NCBI GenBank assembly: GCA_013003395.1
Contig: JABDJC010000191.1
Location: forward strand, 1 to 39,473
DNA from: Acidimicrobiia bacterium
GTDB taxonomy: Bacteria > Actinomycetota > Acidimicrobiia > Spongiisociales > UBA5794
Direction of reading: 5' to 3'
DNA: 39,473 nucleotides
Shown here: positions 16,430-22,474 of the stretch, piece after piece
Numbering within the stretch: position 1 is the first letter of the stretch
How the letters are laid out: the number at the start of each line of letters is the position of its first letter
Translations under genes and position numbers: made by a program
Notes under the pieces: generated by a model
Databases searched by the model: none
Seen by the model: only the letters and a program-made list of their open reading frames with translations
Told to the model about the DNA's origin: nothing

Positions 16430-17678
16430 CCACCTGCGACGTCGGCGGCTTCGTCATCGCGGCGACCAAGGCGACCGCAAGCGGCAAGACGATGAACAGG
16501 GCCGCTGCTGATCCGAAACTGTCAGTCAGCGCCTGGGCTCGAGACAACGCCAACGGTCCCAGCGCCGACGAGGCGACGCCGATGAGCGAAGACACTCCGG
16601 TGATCGAGCCGATGTGGAGTGGCCCGAACCATTTGGGCAGGACAGCAGCACCGGTACTGCGGATGCCTCCCCCCGAAGCTCCCAGTGCGACGGCGTACAC
16701 GAGCACTGAGGCTGTGGAGTCGAGCCGCCCAACCATCCAGAGGCTGAAGGCCAGCAGCAGCAAAGTCCCCGCCAATACGCGCCCCCCGGGGAAGCGGTCG
16801 ACCAGAGAGCCGAACAGGAGTCCCGCCACCGCGGCGCCGGCCACCTGCGGCAGGAACATGGCAGCCGCCTCGGTAGACGTCAGTCCCACTTCACCGAGCA
16901 AGGCGATCTGGTGAAAACTCAACGCCGTCACCAGCATGGATTGAGTGCCGATTGCTGAAGCGGCGACCCAGAACGCCGGCGTTCGGATAGCCACAGATCG
17001 CGTGACCGACACGTTGCTGACCGTCCGTTGCGTCACCGCCACGACCTTGCCGTCCGGGATCTGCCCAACGTCAGCAGGTTTGTCGATCATGCCAAACCGA
17101 CCGATCGGAACAACTGTCAGCCAGATGACAACGGCGGCAACAACCCAGCTCATTCGCCATCCGAAGCTCTCGATACTCACATTGAGCGCAACCGGAGCGA
17201 GCCCCATGAGCGCTCCGACCGAGGTCATCATGATGCCTATCGCCAGCCCTCTGCGACGGTCGAACCAGTGCGTGACAGCGACGTTGCTGACCATGGACAG
17301 CGAACCCTGGCCCAACATGCGGATGAACGTGAAGCCCAACGCGAGGGTGACAAGCGATCGCACACCGCTCATGGCGACGAGGGCGACCCCGAAGAACACG
17401 CCTATCCAGGTCATTGCATTTCGCACGCCCGTTCGATCGATCCACGAACCCACCCGAGGCATCGCGGTGGATCCGAGCAATGTCCCGGCGAGATACGCCC
17501 CTGAGACGGCGTCCCGAGACAAGTCGAGATCCGCGATGAGGTGATCAACGAAGACGGAAACGCCGATCGTCTGACCGGGGCCGGTCAGTGCCGCGGTGAC
17601 GATGGCGAACGCCACTATGCGCCAACCAGAAAAGCGAGTGTTGGCCGCAGAACCGTGCCCGAGGTCGATACCGGCCAT
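16416..17678 (-). CDS. Major facilitator superfamily transporter
   Basis: A 420-aa integral membrane protein with about 12 hydrophobic helices and a central hydrophilic loop near residue 210. MFS loop motifs are visible as GSWIDRTGVR (between helices 2 and 3) and the repeat copy GSLVDRFPGGR, plus THWFDRRRGLAIGI. The overall pattern is that of the oxalate:formate/monocarboxylate-like group, but the substrate is unknown. The ATG at 17678 lies 6 nt from a TATACT -10 box, so the mRNA is probably leaderless. It is transcribed alone; the gene upstream on the same strand ends in a strong hairpin. Confidence 0.9.
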   Translation of the reverse strand: MAGIDLGHGSAANTRFSGWRIVAFAIVTAALTGPGQTIGVSVFVDHLIADLDLSRDAVSGAYLAGTLLGSTAMPRVGSWIDRTGVRNAMTWIGVFFGVALVAMSGVRSLVTLALGFTFIRMLGQGSLSMVSNVAVTHWFDRRRGLAIGIMMTSVGALMGLAPVALNVSIESFGWRMSWVVAAVVIWLTVVPIGRFGMIDKPADVGQIPDGKVVAVTQRTVSNVSVTRSVAIRTPAFWVAASAIGTQSMLVTALSFHQIALLGEVGLTSTEAAAMFLPQVAGAAVAGLLFGSLVDRFPGGRVLAGTLLLLAFSLWMVGRLDSTASVLVYAVALGASGGGIRSTGAAVLPKWFGPLHIGSITGVSSLIGVASSALGPLALSRAQALTDSFGSAAALFIVLPLAVALVAAMTKPPTSQVATPS

Positions 17679-17684
17679 GGCGGC

Positions 17685-17690
17685 AGTATA
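17685..17690 (-). promoter_or_regulatory. -10 box for leaderless transcription of the MFS gene
   Basis: On the minus strand TATACT is followed by GCCGCC and then the ATG. A start codon this close to a -10 box implies that the transcript begins at or next to the A of ATG. No clear -35 element was seen. The GCCGCC-ATG context is shared exactly with the next minus-strand gene at 18385. Confidence 0.55.
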
Positions 17691-17741
17691 TGGGCGATGC
17701 GAACGAGCCCGGCGAGCCGGCTCGCTGAGATCGGCTGTTCG

Positions 17742-17760
17742 GACCGATCAGGGATCGGTC
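17742..17760 (-). terminator. Hairpin at the end of the PH-domain gene
   Basis: GACCGATC (17742-17749) and GATCGGTC (17753-17760) are a perfect 8-bp inverted repeat with a 3-nt loop, overlapping the stop codon of the minus-strand PH-domain gene. No T-run follows, as is common for actinobacterial terminators. It separates that gene from the MFS gene. Terminator function is inferred. Confidence 0.55.
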
Positions 17761-18385
17761 AGATCTCGCCGAGGAGTTTCGCCTTCTTGGCCTCGAATTC
17801 CTCGTGGGTGAGGGTCCCGTCATCGCGCAACCTAGCGAGCTTTTCGATGCGATCCTCGGGGCGCTCCCCCGCAGGACCGGTCGAACCATGGACGTTGAGG
17901 GCCTTGGTGCGCGCTTCACGCATCCGGTAGAGCAGGCCCTGGAACGCTTCGGGATCGGGAATGTCTTCGAATCGACTCTGACCCGACTCTCCCGCAGATT
18001 CAACGAGAAGATCACCAGACCTGAGCATCCGTTCGAGGACGTTCTGGTTGAACAGCACGTTGTTGACGTTCTCGAGCGGAATCTCGATACCGGTCCGTGC
18101 TACGAAGCCCGAGCGGGTGATCAATCTCTCGTTGGTCAATACGTACGTGGTGAACCACCACTTGATGAAGGGCATCACGGCCAGAGGGATCAGGGCGAGA
18201 ATGATGAAGCCGCTGATGACCCAGTCGATCACTGGATCCTGCGGCGGGATCCACGTGTGGACGGAGACGATGGCGGCCAGGCCAAGAATCTCCCACAAGA
18301 CCGGAAACGCCAGCATTCGCCAGTGTGGTCTGAATTCCCGCTCGACCGTTTCGCCTTCGCTGAGATGTTTTCGATCGTATGCCAT
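17759..18385 (-). CDS. PH-domain (bPH2/YdbS-like) membrane protein with SHOCT tail
   Basis: A 208-aa protein with two transmembrane helices (about residues 25-45 and 54-73). A bacterial PH domain follows: TYVLTNERLITRSGFVARTG, then EIPLENVNNVLFNQNVLERM and GDLLVESAGESGQ. The C-terminus is a SHOCT motif, EKLARLRDDGTLTHEEFEAKKAKLLGEI in two halves, a short domain thought to mediate oligomerisation. The function of this family is unknown; membrane stress roles have been proposed for relatives. The ATG at 18385 lies 6 nt from a TAGCAT -10 box. It is divergent from the structured element A. Confidence 0.88.
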   Translation of the reverse strand: MAYDRKHLSEGETVEREFRPHWRMLAFPVLWEILGLAAIVSVHTWIPPQDPVIDWVISGFIILALIPLAVMPFIKWWFTTYVLTNERLITRSGFVARTGIEIPLENVNNVLFNQNVLERMLRSGDLLVESAGESGQSRFEDIPDPEAFQGLLYRMREARTKALNVHGSTGPAGERPEDRIEKLARLRDDGTLTHEEFEAKKAKLLGEI

Positions 18386-18391
18386 GGCGGC

Positions 18392-18397
18392 ATGCTA
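18392..18397 (-). promoter_or_regulatory. -10 box for leaderless transcription of the PH-domain gene
   Basis: On the minus strand TAGCAT is followed by GCCGCC and then the ATG at 18385, the same spacing and the same six spacer bases as for the MFS gene. This suggests a leaderless mRNA. No convincing -35 was seen. Confidence 0.5.
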
Positions 18398-18439
18398 CCG
18401 ACCGCGAGGTCGACCGACACGACAAGGACTCCAAAACGC

Positions 18440-18492
18440 GGGAAACCCCGAGGAAGCTCTGGCCGAAGCCTTTGCCCTCTCGGGGTGTTCCC
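18440..18492. repeat. Leading hairpin of element A (copy 1 of 2)
   Basis: A 53-nt inverted structure: basal stem GGGAA/TTCCC (18440-18444 with 18488-18492), main stem CCCCGAG/CTCGGGG (18446-18452 with 18479-18485), and an apical GGC-CGAA-GCC. The same structure and length recur at 19561-19613, where the basal stem is made of other complementary bases. It is not behind a gene stop on either strand, so it is unlikely to be just a terminator. Confidence 0.7.
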
Positions 18493-18854
18493 ATCTCCTT
18501 GCGGTTTTCCGCCCTCTCGAGCGGTTCCCTCTGGAGGCGTCGACTGCGCTTTCGCCCAATCGCCTCCCTCGAGCCGGACCGAAGTCCGTCCCTCGGGTGC
18601 GTCACCCAGACCGAAGCCTTCGGGTGTCGCCGATCCGATCTCCTGCCCAAGTGACCCCGGAGGGTCAGTTTGGCCAGCCCCTTTCGGGGCGACCCGCCCC
18701 TCTCTCGAAGAGCGATCCGGTCACGGACCACCTCGCCGACCCTCACGGGCCTTCGAAGCCCCAGAAGCCGTTTCTGGCTCTGAGTTTCGCCGGTGAGATC
18801 ACTCTCTCCGGCAACAAGGAGGAACCTACGAGCCGCGAACGTGGAACGCAAGCC

Positions 18855-18899
18855 AAAACGCTGGTTCGTTTTCGCGACTCTTGTCTAAGTTTCGCGACC
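18855..18899. repeat. Conserved tail of element A: hairpin plus two TTTCGCGAC repeats
   Basis: AAAACG-CTGGTT-CGTTTT forms a 6-bp hairpin at 18855-18872. TTTCGCGAC occurs at 18870-18878 and again at 18890-18898, exactly 20 nt apart, or about two helical turns. The block ends 70 nt before the ASCH gene start. The same arrangement closes element B at 20115-20160. It could be a protein-binding site or the 3' end of a structured RNA. Confidence 0.6.
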
Positions 18900-18969
18900 A
18901 CGCCTCGAAGACCTCGAAAACCCTTTTGGGACGGCGTTGTGGGCGCCGCCATTGTGCCAAGATCGGGGA

Positions 18970-19557
18970 ATGCTGCTCACGAGAAACACGCTCGACCGGA
19001 TCGTGAACGGCGACATCGACGTCGTGTTCCGGCGGTGGAAGCGGCCGACGGTCAAGACCGGAGGGTCGCTGCGCACTGCGGTTGGCGTGCTGTCGATCGT
19101 GAGCGTCGAAGAAGTCGCCATGTCGACGATCAGCGTGTCCGACGCACAGCGTGCCGGCTATCGCACGAAGTCAGCCTTGCTGGAGGAGTTGTCGAGGCGC
19201 AGCGGCGCCGTATACCGAATCGAGGTGACCTACGCGGGTGCAGATCCACGGATCGAGCTACGCGAGAACAGTCGTATCAGTGGAGAGGAACTGGCTCTGC
19301 TCAAGAGCCGGCTGGAGCGCATGGACACTCGTTCCGATCGGGGTGCGTGGACGAGGAGCACGCTCGAGCTCCTGGCGCGACATCCTGGCGTCCGCGCTCA
19401 GGATCTGGCGGACCGCGTCGGGATCGAGAAGCAGCGGTTCAAGACAGACGTGCGCAAGCTCAAAGGACTCGGCCTCACGATCAGCCACTCCCCCGGTTAC
19501 GAGCTGTCTCCCCGCGGCGCAGCACTCTTGGGTGCCCTCGACGAGGACTCGCCCTGA
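18970..19557 (+). CDS. ASCH-domain protein with C-terminal winged-helix-like domain
   Basis: A 195-aa protein. Residues 1-115 look like an ASCH (PUA-like, RNA-binding) domain: LDRIVNGDIDVVFRRWKRP, TVKTGGSLRTAVGVLSI, then VSDAQRAGYRTKSALLEEL. Residues 125-188 look like a winged helix: WTRSTLELLARHPGVRAQDL, LADRVGIEKQRFKTDVRKL and GYELSPRGAALL. Similar two-domain proteins occur across Actinomycetota; their target is unknown. The ATG at 18970 has GGGGA directly in front, which is very close; in-frame TTG codons upstream are alternatives. The gene sits between the two structured elements, and the leading hairpin of element B begins 3 nt after its stop. Confidence 0.8.
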   Translation: MLLTRNTLDRIVNGDIDVVFRRWKRPTVKTGGSLRTAVGVLSIVSVEEVAMSTISVSDAQRAGYRTKSALLEELSRRSGAVYRIEVTYAGADPRIELRENSRISGEELALLKSRLERMDTRSDRGAWTRSTLELLARHPGVRAQDLADRVGIEKQRFKTDVRKLKGLGLTISHSPGYELSPRGAALLGALDEDSP

Positions 19558-19560
19558 ACG

Positions 19561-19613
19561 CGAGAAACCCCGAGGAAGCGTTGGCCGAGGCCGCTGCCCT
19601 CTCGGGGATCTCG
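19561..19613. repeat. Leading hairpin of element B (copy 2 of 2)
   Basis: A 53-nt structure: basal stem CGAGA/TCTCG (19561-19565 with 19609-19613), main stem CCCCGAG/CTCGGGG (19568-19574 with 19601-19607), apical GGC-CGAG-GCC. Relative to 18440-18492 both basal arms have changed and still pair, the pattern expected when structure is under selection. It begins 3 nt after the ASCH gene stop, so here it could also serve as that gene's terminator. Confidence 0.7.
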
Positions 19614-19785
19614 TGACTCCTCGGTCTTTCAGATCCGAAGATCTGACTCCGTTGGAGTCGTTCGAAGCGGCAAGCCGCTCCGATCCCGATTGCACCGGCC
19701 GAAGCCGATCCGCTCGGGTGGTGGATCCGACGCCGTCCCGCTGACTCGTTAAAGCCCTCGGGGCGTTGGCGGACCCGGCTCTCTC

Positions 19786-19932
19786 TTCCAGTCCGAGGAC
19801 CTTCCGTTCGAGCGGTGCTGTCCCTTCCAGTCCGAAGACCTTCCGTTCGAGCGGTGCTGTCCCTTCCAGTCCGAAGACCTTCCGTTCCAGCGGTGCTGTC
19901 CCATCCAGTCCGAAGACCTTCCGTTCCAGCGG
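19786..19932. repeat. 39-nt tandem repeat, 3.8 copies
   Basis: Units start at 19786, 19825, 19864 and 19903; the last is cut after about 30 nt. Each holds two small hairpins, GTC-CGAR-GAC and CCGT-TCSA-GCGG (the latter with a T-G pair). The internal differences between full units are one A/G change in the first loop and one G/C change in the second loop; the stems are invariant. The period is a multiple of three, which creates spurious repetitive peptides on both strands. There are no spacers, so it is not a CRISPR array. Confidence 0.88.
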
Positions 19933-20114
19933 GTTGAGTCACCTCGCGGTTCCTCACTCGGTGTCGGCCGAGGCCTCTTCCGAGCCCGGCACATCGTATG
20001 GCTCGTGAGAACTGCCGATGTGTGGTCCCTCGCGGGTCCGTCCGGTTCTTCTCCCGGCCGAAGCCGTTCGAAGCGAGGGCGAATGTACCGTCGGAAAAGT
20101 TCGCCCGTCAACTC

Positions 20115-20160
20115 AGAACGCTGTTTCGTTTTCGCGACCGGATCAAAAGATTTCGCGACC
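20115..20160. repeat. Conserved tail of element B: hairpin plus two TTTCGCGAC repeats
   Basis: AGAACG-CTGTTT-CGTTTT (20115-20132) repeats the element A tail hairpin, with one A-T pair replaced by a G-T wobble. TTTCGCGAC occurs at 20130-20138 and 20151-20159, 21 nt apart. A 22-nt block at 20117-20138 matches 18857-18878 at 21 positions. The tail ends 100 nt before the nuclease gene start. Confidence 0.6.
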
Positions 20161-20247
20161 GATTTCCATCCGGCTCGATCCTCTGATCATGTACCGGCCG
20201 AGGAGTACAGAACTACACGATTGTGGTTTCCTGTCACTCGTTTGGCG

Positions 20248-20253
20248 TATAGT
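20248..20253 (+). promoter_or_regulatory. -10 box for leaderless transcription of the RecB-like nuclease gene
   Basis: TATAGT is followed by 7 nt and then the ATG at 20261, so the transcript probably begins at or next to the start codon. No ribosome-binding site is present in the 7 nt. A -35 element is not clear; TTGTGG at 20221 is 21 nt away, too far for a standard promoter. Confidence 0.55.
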
Positions 20254-20260
20254 CGCAACC

Positions 20261-21094
20261 ATGACGGATCAAACGAGCACAGCGCAACCCATCGAACCGA
20301 TCACTGAGCTTGCGACCCTGTCTCCATCGCGTGCGAGCGACTTCAAGACGTGTCCGCAGCTCTTCAAGTTTCGGGCCATCGACAAGATCCCGGAACCGAA
20401 GACGATCTATCAGGCACGCGGAACCACCGCGCACCTCGCCCTACAGAGGCTGTTCGACCTCCCGTCTGCTGACCGGACACCCGATGCCCTGTTCGATCTC
20501 TTTCGCTCGGCATGGACCGAACTGCGCGATTCGGAATACCCGGAGCTGTTCGAGTCCGTCGAAGACGAGCGAGCGTGGGGTATCGAGAGCCTCACGGTGA
20601 TCGCCAACTATTTCTCGATGGAGGATCCGGCGGCGTTCGACCCGCTCGACCGCGAGCTCGACATGCTCGAGGATCTCGGCGAGATGACCATCCGAGGGAT
20701 TCTCGATCGGATGGAAGAGGTCGGCGACGATCTCGTAATCACCGACTACAAGTCCGGCAAGGCCCCACCAGAGCGATACGCGATCCCTGCCTTCTTTGCA
20801 CTGAAGATCTACGCCGCCCTGATCAGGAAACGAACGGGTCGGACACCGAACCGGCTTCGGCTGATGTATCTCACCAACCCGACGGTGTACGAAGTACCCG
20901 TCACGGACTCCCAACTCGATGCGGTAGAACGCAAGGTCAAGGCACTCTGGGACGCCATCAACCGAGCCATTGCGCGGGAGCAGTTTCCGCCGAAGGTGAG
21001 CCGACTGTGCGACTGGTGTTCGTACAAGCCGATGTGTCCAGCATTTGCCGATGAGGTCGTGACCCCTGAGCTCCCGACTGCAGTCGGGACCTGA
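20261..21094 (+). CDS. RecB/Cas4-like PD-(D/E)XK nuclease with iron-sulfur Cys motif
   Basis: A 277-aa single-domain nuclease resembling mycobacterial Rv2119. It begins LSPSRASDFKTCPQLFKFRA with Cys31, followed by the conserved His58 in RGTTAHLALQ. The catalytic core is IRGILDRME with Asp149 and ITDYKSGKA with Asp162 and Lys164. Three more Cys at 250, 253 and 259 (LCDWCSYKPMCPAF) complete a Cas4/AddB-type 4Fe-4S site. All catalytic residues are intact. It is expected to degrade DNA ends, but its partner is unknown. The start is fixed by the -10 box 7 nt upstream. Its stop lies 3 nt from the convergent gdhA stop. No cas genes are present. Confidence 0.9.
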   Translation: MTDQTSTAQPIEPITELATLSPSRASDFKTCPQLFKFRAIDKIPEPKTIYQARGTTAHLALQRLFDLPSADRTPDALFDLFRSAWTELRDSEYPELFESVEDERAWGIESLTVIANYFSMEDPAAFDPLDRELDMLEDLGEMTIRGILDRMEEVGDDLVITDYKSGKAPPERYAIPAFFALKIYAALIRKRTGRTPNRLRLMYLTNPTVYEVPVTDSQLDAVERKVKALWDAINRAIAREQFPPKVSRLCDWCSYKPMCPAFADEVVTPELPTAVGT

Positions 21095-21097
21095 CAC

Positions 21098-22381
21098 TCA
21101 GGGATACACGCCTCGAGCGAGCTTGGCGTCGGTGACTCTCCAGATGCCCTTCATCAGCGCAGCCGTGCGCATGTCGACCTTTTCCCGAATCGAGATGTCG
21201 AGGACTTCAGAGAACGCTCGATTCATGATTTCTCGCAGACGGGCAACAATCTCGGACTCTGACCAGAAGTAGTTCTGGAGATCCTGGACCCACTCGAAGT
21301 ACGAGACCGTGACACCGCCGGCATTGCCAAGCACGTCAGGCACGACAAAGACACCGTTGCTGTTGAGTATGTCGTCGGCCGCTCCAGTGGTCGGCCCGTT
21401 GGCGCCCTCGAGAACGACCTTGGCCTTCACGTCCGCAGCGTTGGCAGCCGTGATCACACCACCTATTGCGGCAGGAATCAGGATTTCACAATCCAGCGCA
21501 AAGAGTTCGGCGGGATCCATGGCATCGGCGTCAGGGAACCCGACCAATCCTCCGGTCTCTTCGACGAAGGCCATCACCTTCTCCACATCCAGGCCTGACT
21601 CGTCGAACAACCCGCCGGTGACGTCGGTGACGGCGATGACCTTGCATCCGAGCTGCTCACACGCCAATGCGGCGAATTGACCAACGTTGCCGAACCCCTG
21701 GATCGCCACTCTCGCTCCGTCGATCTTCAAGCCCACATGCGTCGCCGCCGCGGGCAACAATGACACCAGTCCTCGCCCAGTGGCCTCTCGCCTGGCAACG
21801 GTGCCACCAAGTGCCGGCGGTTTGCCCGTCACCACCGCAGGCTCCGAGTGACCCACGTGGGTCGAATACGTGTCCATGACCCATCCCATCACGTGCTCAT
21901 CGGTACCCAGGTCCGGAGCAGGGATGTCTTGGTCAGGTCCGATGAAGTTGATGATTTCCATGGTGTAGCGGCGAGTGACTCGTTGAACCTCTGCTCTCGA
22001 GAGTGCGCGGGGGTCGATGCGAACGCCGCCCTTGGCACCACCAAACGGCAATCCGACGATGGCGCACTTCCAGGTCATGAGCATGGCAAGCGCCGCAACT
22101 TCGCCGAGGTTCACATCGTGGGCGTATCGAATCCCGCCTTTGGTCGGTCCCATGGTCAGAAGATGCTGCACCCGATACCCGAAGACCGTTTCAACGGTGT
22201 CGTATTCATCTCTACGGAAGGGGAACGTCACCGAAAGCGCTCGCTGCGGAGTCCTCAGCCGGCTCTGGATGTTGCTGTCGAGACTCATCCGGTCGGCGAC
22301 ACGATCGAACTGCGCCACTGCTTCTCGGTAGAGCGGTGAATCCCATTCCAACTCGGTGGCGTCCTTCGGGTTCTCGGACAA
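21098..22381 (-). CDS. gdhA: Glu/Leu/Phe/Val-type glutamate dehydrogenase
   Basis: Catalyses oxidative deamination of glutamate to 2-oxoglutarate and ammonia, or the reverse. The 427-aa length fits the short hexameric class. LLTMGPTKGGIRYAHDV and PFGGAKGGVRID carry the substrate and catalytic Lys residues, PAPDLGTDEHVMGWVMD follows, and VAIQGFGNVGQFAA is the dinucleotide-binding loop. The start is a TTG at 22381 with GGGAG just upstream. The cofactor preference cannot be decided by eye. It is a single minus-strand gene between two plus-strand DNA-repair genes. Confidence 0.95.
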   Translation of the reverse strand: MSENPKDATELEWDSPLYREAVAQFDRVADRMSLDSNIQSRLRTPQRALSVTFPFRRDEYDTVETVFGYRVQHLLTMGPTKGGIRYAHDVNLGEVAALAMLMTWKCAIVGLPFGGAKGGVRIDPRALSRAEVQRVTRRYTMEIINFIGPDQDIPAPDLGTDEHVMGWVMDTYSTHVGHSEPAVVTGKPPALGGTVARREATGRGLVSLLPAAATHVGLKIDGARVAIQGFGNVGQFAALACEQLGCKVIAVTDVTGGLFDESGLDVEKVMAFVEETGGLVGFPDADAMDPAELFALDCEILIPAAIGGVITAANAADVKAKVVLEGANGPTTGAADDILNSNGVFVVPDVLGNAGGVTVSYFEWVQDLQNYFWSESEIVARLREIMNRAFSEVLDISIREKVDMRTAALMKGIWRVTDAKLARGVYP

Positions 22382-22435
22382 CTCATCTCCCTCATCGCAA
22401 TGGCTTCGACGTTACCTTCGCATCGCTCCCAGACG

Positions 22436-22467
22436 TTGACTTCCGTGTCAGTGCCGCCGATTACGGT
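22436..22467 (+). promoter_or_regulatory. Promoter of adnAB, probably leaderless
   Basis: TACGGT at 22462-22467 ends 7 nt before the ATG at 22475, the same spacing seen at 20248. TTGACT at 22436-22441 could be a -35 box, although the 20-nt spacer is longer than usual. No ribosome-binding site lies between the -10 and the ATG. Confidence 0.45.
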
Positions 22468-22474
22468 GCACTCC

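Larger units (their letters stand above)
18435..18899. other. Element A: non-coding array of short hairpins
   Basis: This gene-free stretch of about 465 nt contains a near-continuous run of inverted repeats. After the 53-nt leading hairpin come GCGG-TTTT-CCGC (18501-18512), a composite stem with arms 18533-18539 and 18561-18567, CGGAC-CGAA-GTCCG (18575-18588), CCGAA-GCC-TTCGG (18611-18623), TGACCC-CGGA-GGGTCA (18652-18667), GCCCC-TTTC-GGGGC (18677-18690), CTCT-CGA-AGAG (18702-18712), TCCG-GTCA-CGGA (18716-18727), a GGGC/GCCC stem (18747-18761), CCAGAA-GCCGT-TTCTGG (18761-18777), and a double stem GCCGG/CCGGC enclosing GAGA-TCAC-TCTC (18789-18812). It ends with the conserved tail at 18855-18899. 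No credible protein is encoded on either strand. It shares both ends with element B and may be an RNA or a non-autonomous DNA element; I know no family for it. Confidence 0.6.
19557..20160. other. Element B: second non-coding hairpin array
   Basis: About 604 nt without a credible gene. It starts with AACGCG and the 53-nt hairpin as element A does. It then has CAGATC-CGAA-GATCTG (19630-19645), GACTCC-GTT-GGAGTC (19645-19659), AGCGG-CAAG-CCGCT (19666-19679), CGGC-CGAA-GCCG (19696-19707) and GCCC-TCG-GGGC (19754-19764), followed by the 39-nt tandem repeats (19786-19932). A second CGGC-CGAA-GCCG lies at 20055-20066, inside a long-range stem CCCTCGC/GCGAGGG (20027-20033 with 20073-20079). A GGGCGAA/TTCGCCC stem follows (20077-20083 with 20100-20106), then the conserved tail. 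Interior sequence is mostly different from A although the style is the same. From 20161 to the nuclease gene at 20261 only a -10 box was seen. Confidence 0.6.

Noticed and set aside
18841-18888. 15-codon frame at the end of element A with AAGGAGG upstream
   Set aside because: The ribosome-like site is 18 nt away and element B does not keep the frame; the conserved part is explained by the tail repeat.
18048-19616. Plus-strand reading frame of 522 aa through the PH gene antisense, element A and the ASCH gene
   Set aside because: Runs in the wrong frame over three different features; no domain is visible and the middle is hairpin DNA.
19786-19932. Possible CRISPR array
   Set aside because: Units are directly abutting with no variable spacers, and no cas genes are present; the Cas4-like gene nearby is of the stand-alone actinobacterial type.
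19481-20008. Repetitive peptides on both strands from the 39-nt repeats
   Set aside because: The period is a multiple of three, so every frame repeats; no start context, and the nucleotide changes follow hairpin loops, not codon positions.
18435-20160. Insertion sequence or target-site duplication around elements A and B
   Set aside because: The outer bases show at best imperfect inverted similarity, no duplicated flanks were found and there is no transposase; mobility remains only a hypothesis.
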